Assembly: GCA_029573365.1 (NCBI GenBank)
Contig: JAKQGD010000058.1
Span: 1-6,067 of the forward strand
Source: Bacteroidota bacterium
GTDB lineage: Bacteria > Bacteroidota > Bacteroidia > Chitinophagales > Saprospiraceae
Direction of reading: 5' to 3'
DNA length: 6,067 nucleotides
The notes under the pieces are model-generated. The model saw only the letters and a list, made by a program, of their open reading frames with translations, searched no databases and had not been told where the DNA came from. The translations under genes and the position numbers were made by a program. This document shows, piece by piece, positions 1 through 6,067 of the stretch. The first letter of the stretch is position 1, and each line of letters begins with the position of its first letter.

Positions 1-1
1 C

Positions 2-577
2 GGCCCTGATTTTGCAGCATGGTGTAGCTACAAATACCTCAATTCAGGTCCGGGAAGCCTGGCAGGATGCTTTGTCCATACCCGCCACCACCAGGATGAC
101 AGTCTGCCCAGATTTGCAGGATGGTGGGGACATGACAAATCCACCCGCTTTTTAATGGGCGATCAGTTTGTGCCTATTCGCTCAGCTGAAGGGTGGCAAC
201 TCAGCAATCCGCCAATTCTGTCTATGGCTGCAATAAGAGCGTCACTCGATATTTTTGCGGAAGCAGACATGGATAAGCTAAGAGAAAAATCAGTAAAACT
301 GACGGCCTGGCTTGAATACCTGATTACAGCCATGGACTCAGACCAGATAAACATCATTACTCCGGCAGACCCGGGCCAGAGAGGATGCCAGCTGTCCATA
401 CAGATGAAAAAACCCGATAAGGAGCTTTTCCGGTATCTAACCTCCAGAGGGATAATCGCTGATTGGCGTGAACCGGATGTGATAAGAGTAGCTCCTGTGC
501 CGCTTTATAATACCTTTGAAGAGGTATACCGGTTTGCAGCGATACTGGAAGAGGGTCTGCATCTTTTAAAACATTAA
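2..577 (+). CDS. kynU: Kynureninase, C-terminal part (5' end outside window)
   Basis: This PLP enzyme cleaves kynurenine or 3-hydroxykynurenine to anthranilate or 3-hydroxyanthranilate plus alanine, in the cytoplasm, for tryptophan breakdown or de novo NAD synthesis. The open frame runs in from the left edge, and 191 residues are visible, a little under half of a usual kynureninase of about 420 residues. Seen directly: the block WCSYKYLNSGPG, whose lysine (codon 32-34) is the expected Schiff-base lysine; then RFAGWWGHD, EGWQLSNPPIL, the QRGCQLS strand and REPDVIRVAPVPLYN, all kynureninase signatures in the right order. The ATG at 155 is internal, because the conserved PLP lysine lies upstream of it. 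The frame is intact to the TAA at 575. The next gene starts 10 bases later, so the two are probably cotranscribed. The family call is very secure. Confidence 0.96.
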   Translation, partial: GPDFAAWCSYKYLNSGPGSLAGCFVHTRHHQDDSLPRFAGWWGHDKSTRFLMGDQFVPIRSAEGWQLSNPPILSMAAIRASLDIFAEADMDKLREKSVKLTAWLEYLITAMDSDQINIITPADPGQRGCQLSIQMKKPDKELFRYLTSRGIIADWREPDVIRVAPVPLYNTFEEVYRFAAILEEGLHLLKH

Positions 578-587
578 ATATACCCCG

Positions 588-1706
588 ATGTCAGAATATA
601 AAATCGACAAAATAGAAATCATACCCACGCAGATCAAACTGCACGAACCTTTTGTAATATCCAAAGGTGCCCTGACTCACGCCAAAAATACTGTTGTCAA
701 AATATACAATGTGGATGGCACCTATGGTGTAGGCGAATGCTGCCCATACAGATCTATACATGGAGAGACGCAGGCCGGGACGGTAGCCTTTGCACGGGAC
801 CTTGCAGCGGCATTGATAGGATCAGATCCCAGAGACATTCACAGACATGTGGCACTTATGGACCGTATGATTGTAGGCAATGCATCCGTAAAATGTGCCT
901 TTGATATGGCTCTGTACGACCTGGCAGCCAAAATGGCCGATACCCCGCTATACAAATATCTACATGGCGACAGGGCTAAAAAAATCTTTACGGACAACAC
1001 GGTCAGTCTGCTCGACAAAGATAAAATGGCCGAAAAGGCACTCAAATTTAAGGAAATGGGATTTCCTGTGCTTAAAGTTAAGCTAGGCGAGCGGGGATAC
1101 CGCAAAGACGTCGACAGGATGGAGGCCATCCGCACTGCTGTTGGGCCTGATCTTCCGCTCCGCATCGATGCCAATCAAGGTTGGAATTATCTGGATGCCA
1201 AAAGAGCCCTCCAAGCCATGGCTGATTTAGATATAGAACACTGCGAAGAACCTGTACAAGCCGGTAATACCACGGACCAGGCAAGACTCAATGCAGAAAG
1301 CCCCATCCCGATAATGGCCGACGAATCAGTATTCAGCCCGCGAGATGCCATAAACATAGTCAGCAGGAACGCCGCCGACCTTTTTAACATAAAGCTGGGA
1401 AAATCAGGTGGTATCTGCAACTCTATGAAAATCGCTGCCATTGCCCAGGCTGCAGACATGTATTGCCAGGTGGGATCCTTCAGCGAATCGAGGCTGGGCA
1501 TCTCAGCACTGGTGCATTTTGATATGGCTTGGGATCACATCATATATCATGATCTTGACAGTCCGCTGATGCTATCAGAAGACCCGGTGACAGGGGGCCT
1601 CCAATATTCGTCAGACTGGCAAGTAACCGTTGATGACACTCCCGGACACGGAGCAGATTTTGACCCTGATTTTCTCAAAAGATTTGAAACTGTGGTTATA
1701 AAGTAG
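588..1706 (+). CDS. Dipeptide epimerase (enolase superfamily, muconate-lactonizing-enzyme subgroup)
   Basis: A 372-residue, full-length enzyme predicted to invert the alpha-carbon of the C-terminal residue of a dipeptide (L-Ala-D/L-Glu epimerase is the prototype), in the cytoplasm. It has an N-terminal capping domain (about 1-130) followed by the TIM-like barrel. Visible catalytic set: K163-x-K165 at the end of the second barrel strand, Mg ligands D194 (RIDANQGW), E220 (CEEP) and D245 (ADES), the opposing base K269 (NIKLGKSGG), and D322-L-D324 in HDLDSPLML. This last motif matches the DxD that binds the dipeptide amino group in known dipeptide epimerases and separates them from muconate cycloisomerases and o-succinylbenzoate synthases. 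The start at 588 puts the first beta strand (KIDKIEIIPTQI) near the N-terminus; no Shine-Dalgarno is visible. Subgroup confidence is high. The preferred dipeptide is unknown and could be acidic, hydrophobic or cationic. Confidence 0.88.
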   Translation: MSEYKIDKIEIIPTQIKLHEPFVISKGALTHAKNTVVKIYNVDGTYGVGECCPYRSIHGETQAGTVAFARDLAAALIGSDPRDIHRHVALMDRMIVGNASVKCAFDMALYDLAAKMADTPLYKYLHGDRAKKIFTDNTVSLLDKDKMAEKALKFKEMGFPVLKVKLGERGYRKDVDRMEAIRTAVGPDLPLRIDANQGWNYLDAKRALQAMADLDIEHCEEPVQAGNTTDQARLNAESPIPIMADESVFSPRDAINIVSRNAADLFNIKLGKSGGICNSMKIAAIAQAADMYCQVGSFSESRLGISALVHFDMAWDHIIYHDLDSPLMLSEDPVTGGLQYSSDWQVTVDDTPGHGADFDPDFLKRFETVVIK

Positions 1707-1717
1707 GAGAGTCGCTT

Positions 1718-1762
1718 ATGGTTGCCAAAGTCCTGGTGTCAACAGGATTAGAAATAATTTAA
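1718..1762 (+). other. 14-codon mini-ORF with strong SD-like sequence
   Basis: Right after the epimerase stop, AGGAG (1705-1709, overlapping the TAG stop) is followed 8 bases later by ATG and the short frame MVAKVLVSTGLEII, ending in TAA. The SD spacing is better than at any large gene in the window. It could be a leader peptide, the stump of a decayed gene or pure chance. I recognise no family, and a frame this short has little statistical weight. Confidence 0.2.
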
Positions 1763-1793
1763 GCCGGGTGGCCAAATTATGACGCTAATTAAA

Positions 1794-1801
1794 TAGTTTT
1801 G
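1794..1801 (+). promoter_or_regulatory. Possible Bacteroidota -7 promoter element (TAGTTTTG)
   Basis: TAGTTTTG fits the TAnnTTTG -7 consensus of Bacteroidota primary-sigma promoters exactly. It lies 37 bases before the ATP-grasp start, in the only sizeable gap of the window (1707-1838), and would give a leader of about 30 bases. No clear -33 TTTG or TTG is seen at the usual distance, so this is a candidate only. If real, it would let the genes from 1839 onward be transcribed separately from kynU and the epimerase. Confidence 0.35.
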
Positions 1802-1838
1802 TACCTGATATCATTGTAACATTCAAACGAATACAGGA

Positions 1839-2804
1839 ATGAAGAAGATAGGAGTCCTCTTTGGCAAGGAAAATACCTTCCCGGGAGCTTTTGTAGACAG
1901 GGTAAACTCTAAAAAAGTCAAAGGCATCGTTGCCGAAGCGGTATCTATCGACGTGCTGGAGCAGGCAGAACCCACAGATTATGCCGTCATCATTGATAGG
2001 ATTTCACAGGATGTACCTTTTTATCGTGCGTACCTCAAAAACGCGGCACTTAACGGCACGGCCGTTATCAACAACCCTTTCTGGTGGAGTGCCGATGAAA
2101 AGTTTTTTAACAACTGTCTTTCTAAAAAAATAGGTGTTCCTGTGCCCAACACCGTGCTCCTGCCTTCTTTCGATCGCCCTGATGACACCAGTGAGCAGTC
2201 TTTCAGAAATCTGAAGTATCCGACAGATTGGGACAGGATATTTGACTACATAAAATTTCCTGCTTATATGAAGCCTTTTGCCGGTGGAGGGTGGAAAAAT
2301 GTGTACAAGGTCAATGACCCTTCGGACCTTTGGCGTAAGCACGCCGAAACAGGCCAGCTGGTTATGATGTTGCAGGAAGAAATTGTTTTTGACCACTATT
2401 TTAGATGTTATTACCTGTCGGGCGACCGTGTACATGTGATGCCTTACGAACCCCGCAATCCGCACCACTTAAGATACGTAGTGGAAAATCCCACTCAGGA
2501 TAAAAAACTGCTGGCCACGGTCAGAGATTATACGATCCGTCTGTGCAAGGCTCTGGGTTATGACTTCAACACCGTAGAATTTGCAGTCAGGGACGGAATT
2601 CCGATTGCCATAGACTTTTGTAATCCGGCACCTGACGCTGATGTCAATTCTGTAGGCCAGGCCAATTTTGACTGGATCATAGAAAACGCTGCCGAAATGG
2701 CCATAGAAAAAGCGAAAAGCCACAAGGACGGAAAGATGAATCTAACCTGGGGTACGTTTATCAGCGATATATTTGCCACAAAATCCAAACCAAAGATAGG
2801 ATAA
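1839..2804 (+). CDS. Stand-alone ATP-grasp ligase, substrate unknown
   Basis: A 321-residue cytoplasmic protein predicted to activate a carboxylate as acyl phosphate with ATP and join it to an amine. Domain order is that of ordinary ATP-grasp enzymes. A Rossmann-like N-terminal part (1-85) begins MKKIGVLFG. A linker helix with K88 leads into GVPVPNT (99-105). A nucleotide-binding strand and loop follow, with K145 and G149-G151 (YMKPFAGGGW), then an E180/E181 hinge (LQEE), R189, and the metal site E247, D259 and N262 (VEFAV...IDFCNP). All expected ATP and Mg contacts therefore appear present. The start is set by the first beta strand; CAGGA abuts the ATG and is too close to act as an SD. It follows a 132-base gap and precedes the amidotransferase-like gene by 38 bases. 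The fold is confident. The reaction is not determined, and amide or peptide bond formation is the family's usual chemistry. Confidence 0.82.
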   Translation: MKKIGVLFGKENTFPGAFVDRVNSKKVKGIVAEAVSIDVLEQAEPTDYAVIIDRISQDVPFYRAYLKNAALNGTAVINNPFWWSADEKFFNNCLSKKIGVPVPNTVLLPSFDRPDDTSEQSFRNLKYPTDWDRIFDYIKFPAYMKPFAGGGWKNVYKVNDPSDLWRKHAETGQLVMMLQEEIVFDHYFRCYYLSGDRVHVMPYEPRNPHHLRYVVENPTQDKKLLATVRDYTIRLCKALGYDFNTVEFAVRDGIPIAIDFCNPAPDADVNSVGQANFDWIIENAAEMAIEKAKSHKDGKMNLTWGTFISDIFATKSKPKIG

Positions 2805-2842
2805 GCTTGTTTGAATCTAGTTTTCTCCGGTAATCAGACGAC

Positions 2843-3667
2843 ATGGATCAAAAATTAAAACTGGCCATTTTGGATATGAACGACGGCAAACCCAATCAGG
2901 GCATGCGTTGTATCAGGGATATTACGGCTATGTATAGCAGTGTCTTTGACATTACCGAATTTGACGTCAGAAGTAAAAATGAGGTGCCTGATACATCCTT
3001 TGATGTGTACATCTCCAGTGGTGGACCCGGCAATCCTATGGAAGGCAACGGCATATGGGACAAAGCCTGGTACAATCTGGTGGGAGACCTGTGGGAATTT
3101 AACCTCAAAAACAAGTACGAAAAAAAGTACATGTTTTTTATCTGTCATTCTTTTCAGATGGCATGCCATTATTTTGAGCTGGGCACACTGGCTCCCCGCA
3201 AATCGACTTCTTTTGGCGTTATGCCAGTGCATCTGACAAAGTACGGTGATACAGATGCTATTTTTGCCAGGCTTCCCGATCCGTTTCACGCAGTCGACAG
3301 CCGTGATTTTCAGCTTATCCAGCCTGACCTCGACGTATTCAGGCTCCATGGTGCCAGAATCCTGGCTCTGGAAAAGATAAGAACATATGTAGACTATGAG
3401 CGTGCTATCATGGCGGTAAGGTTTTCAGATGAGTTTATTGGCACCCAGTTTCACCCGGAGGCTGACCCCGTAGGTATGAAAATACATTTCGAAAAGCCCG
3501 AGGTAAGAGGCAAGGTCATAGAAAATTTTGGCCAGGCTAAATACGATTCTATGATGGACCACCTCGACGATCCTGATAAGATAGAGCTTACACACAATAC
3601 CATATTACCGCGTTTTATCGAAAATGCCCTCGATTCCATCTTTGCCAACAATGAGGTAATGGCATGA
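2843..3667 (+). CDS. Class I glutamine-amidotransferase-like protein
   Basis: A 274-residue protein with the GATase1 fold. Members use a Cys-His-Glu triad to hydrolyse an amide, usually the glutamine side chain to supply ammonia, but in some families a gamma-glutamyl or peptide bond. Seen directly: the oxyanion-hole loop SSGGPGNP (58-65), nucleophile C101 in FFICHSFQ, and H204 and E206 in GTQFHPE. The usual elbow GxCxGxQ is altered: the positions around Cys read F-I-C-H-S-F-Q, so both glycines are missing although Cys and Gln remain. After the triad there is a tail of about 68 residues, longer than the core needs. No fused synthase domain is present, so any partner would be separate; the overlapping gene at 3664 is the natural candidate. 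No SD is seen before the start. A role as ammonia donor, peptide hydrolase or amide-trimming enzyme cannot be decided from sequence. Confidence 0.8.
   Translation: MDQKLKLAILDMNDGKPNQGMRCIRDITAMYSSVFDITEFDVRSKNEVPDTSFDVYISSGGPGNPMEGNGIWDKAWYNLVGDLWEFNLKNKYEKKYMFFICHSFQMACHYFELGTLAPRKSTSFGVMPVHLTKYGDTDAIFARLPDPFHAVDSRDFQLIQPDLDVFRLHGARILALEKIRTYVDYERAIMAVRFSDEFIGTQFHPEADPVGMKIHFEKPEVRGKVIENFGQAKYDSMMDHLDDPDKIELTHNTILPRFIENALDSIFANNEVMA
3653..3656 (+). promoter_or_regulatory. SD-like GAGG before the 3664 start
   Basis: GAGG lies 7 bases upstream of the ATG at 3664, inside the last codons of the preceding gene. It supports this start, which overlaps the previous stop in the ATGA arrangement typical of translational coupling. 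Confidence 0.4.
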
Positions 3668-4863
3668 TACCTGAAGTCAGACAAAGGTTTAATGAATCCT
3701 TCACTCCTGAAAAATACGAGGCCTTCAAGGAAGCCCTTAAAAACATGTATGGCTACAGGCCATCTTTCAGGGAGGCCGAAAGCCCTTTTTTTATACCGGA
3801 TATTTTAAAGGAAAGACTACTCGAAGCCTGTGAGCTCGTGAGCAATGTGGTCATGAGACCCGACTTAAAAAAGATCACCGAGGCTGCACTTTATGACCCG
3901 TCCGTCATCGTCAAAGGTGAAGACGAACACACTACTTTCCTCCAGGTGGATTTTGGCATCTGCCTCGATGAAAAAGGTGATCCTATGCCACAACTCATAG
4001 AGGTCCAGGGTTTTCCGTCAGTTTATTTTTTTCAGTATATGGTCAGCGACCTTTACCACAAAATCTTTGACATACCTGAAAATCTGACCAGCTTCTTTAA
4101 CGGTTATGACAAAGTTTCCTATAAAAAGCTGCTATACGATACCATAGTGGGTCCTTGTGATCCAGCAAATGTCATCATCCTGGAAATAGAACCTGAGAAG
4201 CAAAATACCTACATCGACCTGCTGAGCACCTCTGTGGAGCTGGGCATTCCTGTAGTTTGTGTCACAAAAATAATCAAGGAAGGCCGTGAGCTCTTTTACC
4301 TGGACAAGGCCGGAAACAAAACGAGGATTCTCAGGATATACAACAGAGTCATCTTTGACGAACTGTTTCTAAGGAAGGACCTGGTGTTGAATTTTAGCTT
4401 TACCGATGACCTTGATGTCTATTGGGTAGGTCACCCCAATTGGTTTTACAGGATCAGCAAGTTTTTGATGCCATATATCAACAATCGTTATGTGCCGGAA
4501 ACATACTTCCTGAGTACACTCGAAAAAATACCTGCTGACCTCGAAAATTATGTTCTCAAGCCTTTGTTTTCGTTTTCGGGCTCGGGCGTCATCATCGATG
4601 TCACGCCTGAAGACATAGCCGCCATCGAGGACAAGTCAAGCTACATTCTGCAGCGGAAGGTCACATATGAACCGGTATTAAAATCTCCCAACGAACCCGT
4701 CAAGGTGGAAGTCCGCATGATGATGTTGTGGCCGGAAAATGCTCACAGACCTTTTGTGGTCAACAACCTGGTCCGTCTGTCCAAAGGCAAAATGATCGGT
4801 GTCAAATACAATAAAGACAAAGATTGGGTCGGTGGCAGCGTAGGATTTTATCAGGCAGACTGA
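3664..4863 (+). CDS. Probable circularly permuted ATP-grasp ligase (glutathionylspermidine-synthetase-like)
   Basis: A 399-residue protein whose motif order suggests a circularly permuted ATP-grasp enzyme. The metal-site strand comes first: D96-F (VDFGI) and, after a short loop, QLIEVQG with E113 and Q115. This resembles the DFH...LIEIN block of glutathionylspermidine synthetases, with Gln where Asn is usual. The nucleotide-binding elements follow late: K299 and the Gly/Ser loop (VLKPLFSFSGSGV, 297-309), the hinge YILQRKV (327-333), R351 (VEVRMMMLW), and a C-terminal segment with basic residues and GG (NNLVRLSKGK to WVGG). The middle part (about 165-255) looks like an inserted alpha/beta domain. 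The ATGA overlap with the amidotransferase-like gene predicts coupled translation and perhaps a complex. Glutathionylspermidine synthetase is itself paired with a cysteine amidase, which makes this neighbourhood suggestive. The fold assignment is from motif reading only. The substrate is unknown. Confidence 0.62.
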   Translation: MIPEVRQRFNESFTPEKYEAFKEALKNMYGYRPSFREAESPFFIPDILKERLLEACELVSNVVMRPDLKKITEAALYDPSVIVKGEDEHTTFLQVDFGICLDEKGDPMPQLIEVQGFPSVYFFQYMVSDLYHKIFDIPENLTSFFNGYDKVSYKKLLYDTIVGPCDPANVIILEIEPEKQNTYIDLLSTSVELGIPVVCVTKIIKEGRELFYLDKAGNKTRILRIYNRVIFDELFLRKDLVLNFSFTDDLDVYWVGHPNWFYRISKFLMPYINNRYVPETYFLSTLEKIPADLENYVLKPLFSFSGSGVIIDVTPEDIAAIEDKSSYILQRKVTYEPVLKSPNEPVKVEVRMMMLWPENAHRPFVVNNLVRLSKGKMIGVKYNKDKDWVGGSVGFYQAD

Positions 4864-4868
4864 TTTTT
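4850..4868 (+). terminator. Weak intrinsic-terminator-like hairpin over the stop codon
   Basis: ATCAG (4850-4854) pairs with CTGAT (4860-4864) around a 5-base loop, followed directly by TTTT (4865-4868). The TGA stop (4861-4863) of the ligase gene lies in the right arm. The stem is short with two G-C pairs, so the termination strength is doubtful. Read on the minus strand, the hairpin is followed by AAAA rather than T, so it would serve only the plus-strand operon. Confidence 0.35.
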
Positions 4869-6067
4869 ACTCCACAATGACTTCTGTACGCCGGTTATAA
4901 GCGTGCATCTCATCGGTGCATGGCACACCATCAGTGCATTGGTTCCTGATTCTGGATTCGCCCAGTCCCCTTATGGTTATGCGGTCTTCGTCTATGCCCA
5001 GGGCCGTGAGGTATGTACGGGCTGCATTGGCCCTGTCCACAGACAATTGCAGATTGTAAGCGGCCGCACCCCTGCTGTCTGTATGTGCCTCCAGACGTAT
5101 TTTCATGTCCGGATTGTCGAGCATAACCCGGGCAAGATCGTCGAGTTCTTCGGCAGCTCCGGGCAGGATACGGGCACTGTTATAATCGTAATAGATATTT
5201 TCAAAAACGATGATAGCCCCTGACTCCGTAGGTATATCTCGGGTCTTTGTCTCTGGCCATATATTTTCGGTATCAGCCGGGTCAGGAGTTGCTGTTTCCT
5301 TTTTTTCTTCAGGCTCGAGGACCACGTTAAAGTGGTCGGCATATAAAGCGTGGTCGTAAATAAGATTGATGGTCTGATAATCCGCGGCAGTGGCGGTTAC
5401 CAGGTATTTTCTCGAATCCAGGACCTGCAGCGACAGTTGCCCTGATTCATCGGTTACCGATAGTGTCTGATTTTCTTTGTGCCGTGGTGTGAGTTGCAGG
5501 ATGAGGTCTCCGGAACCCTTGCCAGAAAGTACGTTTACATTAAATTCGGACATCGTAAATTGGTTGATATCCATCTCTAGTGGCACCATGGCGACCTTTG
5601 CACCTGGTATGCCTTCTAGCGTAAGTTTGTCCATTATCTGCACCGTTACTTCCCTGGTTTCAGCTGCGGGTGTCCCAAAGATGGCCTCTGCCGCTTCAAA
5701 TCTGTAAATGTCGTCGGCTCCGTATCCTCCCGGCCTGTTACTTGCAAAATATCCCGACCTTCCGTTTGCCCTGATGATGAGGCCCAGGTCATCGTACGGT
5801 GAGTTTATCGGCTCAGGCAGCAGCTCAGGAAAGGTCCATGATCCGTTTCTCAGAGCCGAGGCGTACACATCCCATCCACCTGAGCCGCCAGACCTTTGCG
5901 ATGCAAAGACCAGCAATGTATCATTGAGCAGAAAGGGGAATGCCTCGTTTTCGGCTGAGTTTATCCTTGGACCCGCATTGATGCTGGCGGTCCATTGTGT
6001 GCCGTCATATCTGGCTATATAGAGGTCCATTTTACCCTGGCCACCAGGCTGGTTAGAAGTGTATACC
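4867..6067 (-). CDS. PD40-propeller / OmpA-domain envelope protein, C-terminal part
   Basis: A predicted periplasmic, outer-membrane-associated protein that binds peptidoglycan through its OmpA domain. The frame enters from the right edge, and about 399 residues are visible. Three PD40 strands of the type TSNQPGGxGxxDLY occur at about 6013-6066, 5860-5910 and 5701-5751, one every 53 residues or so, indicating a beta-propeller that continues upstream. Next comes a carboxypeptidase-regulatory-like beta region (about 5330-5660), an acidic Pro/Thr linker, and the OmpA domain (4867-5217). The latter has YYDYNSARILP, EAHTDSRG and NLQLSVDRANAARTYL, which carry the Asp and Arg that hold diaminopimelate, plus a Cys pair (QCTDGVPC) and the terminal NRRTEV. 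The ATG at 6030 is internal, because the upstream codons complete a PD40 motif. The visible domain order matches PorE of the type IX secretion system, but many Bacteroidota paralogues share it. Confidence 0.9.
   Translation of the reverse strand, partial: VYTSNQPGGQGKMDLYIARYDGTQWTASINAGPRINSAENEAFPFLLNDTLLVFASQRSGGSGGWDVYASALRNGSWTFPELLPEPINSPYDDLGLIIRANGRSGYFASNRPGGYGADDIYRFEAAEAIFGTPAAETREVTVQIMDKLTLEGIPGAKVAMVPLEMDINQFTMSEFNVNVLSGKGSGDLILQLTPRHKENQTLSVTDESGQLSLQVLDSRKYLVTATAADYQTINLIYDHALYADHFNVVLEPEEKKETATPDPADTENIWPETKTRDIPTESGAIIVFENIYYDYNSARILPGAAEELDDLARVMLDNPDMKIRLEAHTDSRGAAAYNLQLSVDRANAARTYLTALGIDEDRITIRGLGESRIRNQCTDGVPCTDEMHAYNRRTEVIVE

Noticed and set aside
155..577. A complete 140-residue gene starting at ATG 155
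   Set aside because: The same frame is open to the left edge and encodes the kynureninase PLP-lysine motif upstream, so the ATG is internal.
1775..1790. AATTA/TAATT hairpin as a terminator after the epimerase
   Set aside because: A 5-bp stem of A-T pairs only, with no following T run, cannot be a credible terminator.
2004..2468. Minus-strand open frame of 154 codons opposite the ATP-grasp gene
   Set aside because: The plus strand here encodes conserved ATP-binding motifs; the antisense frame shows no family signature.
2818..2825. TAGTTTTC before the GATase-like gene as a second promoter
   Set aside because: The last base breaks the TAnnTTTG consensus, no -33 element is seen, and the 38-base gap suits an operon.
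2855..3349. Minus-strand open frame of 164 codons opposite the GATase-like gene
   Set aside because: It lies wholly inside a gene with a clear catalytic triad, has no recognisable motif and many Cys/His residues typical of antisense shadow translation.
4903..5223. Plus-strand open frame of 106 codons opposite the OmpA domain
   Set aside because: The minus strand carries the unmistakable OmpA peptidoglycan-binding motif over the same bases.

Overview
The window looks like a chromosomal segment of a Bacteroidota bacterium, probably from the Cytophagales/Saprospirales side, though I cannot place it more closely. Three things point there. The minus-strand gene has a PD40 propeller, a regulatory-like beta domain and an OmpA domain, an architecture common in that phylum. 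Most starts lack a usable Shine-Dalgarno sequence. One intergenic gap carries a TAnnTTTG element, the Bacteroidota -7 consensus. Almost all of the sequence is coding, and no tRNA, rRNA, CRISPR array or insertion sequence was seen.

Layout: (1) 2-577 (+) is the C-terminal part of kynureninase, cut by the window edge. (2) 588-1706 (+) is a complete dipeptide-epimerase-type enolase-superfamily enzyme, 10 bases behind kynU. (3) 1707-1838 is a 132-base gap holding a possible promoter element and a 14-codon mini-ORF. (4) 1839-2804 (+) is a stand-alone ATP-grasp ligase. (5) 2843-3667 (+) is a class I glutamine-amidotransferase-like protein with a Cys-His-Glu triad but an unusual nucleophile elbow. 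(6) 3664-4863 (+) overlaps gene 5 by 4 bases and looks like a circularly permuted ATP-grasp ligase of glutathionylspermidine-synthetase type. (7) 4867-6067 (-) is the C-terminal part of a PD40/OmpA-like envelope protein, convergent with gene 6 and separated from it by 3 bases.

The part most likely to be undescribed is 588-4863. It combines an epimerase acting on dipeptides, two different ATP-grasp amide-bond ligases and a cysteine amidase/amidotransferase fold. Together these would suit synthesis and trimming of a small peptide-like metabolite, or peptide tagging of a cell component, perhaps containing a D-residue. This is inferred from enzyme classes and gene order. No substrate can be read from the sequence, and no carrier protein, precursor peptide or transporter lies inside the window. 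Kynureninase may simply be a neighbour from tryptophan catabolism or NAD synthesis.
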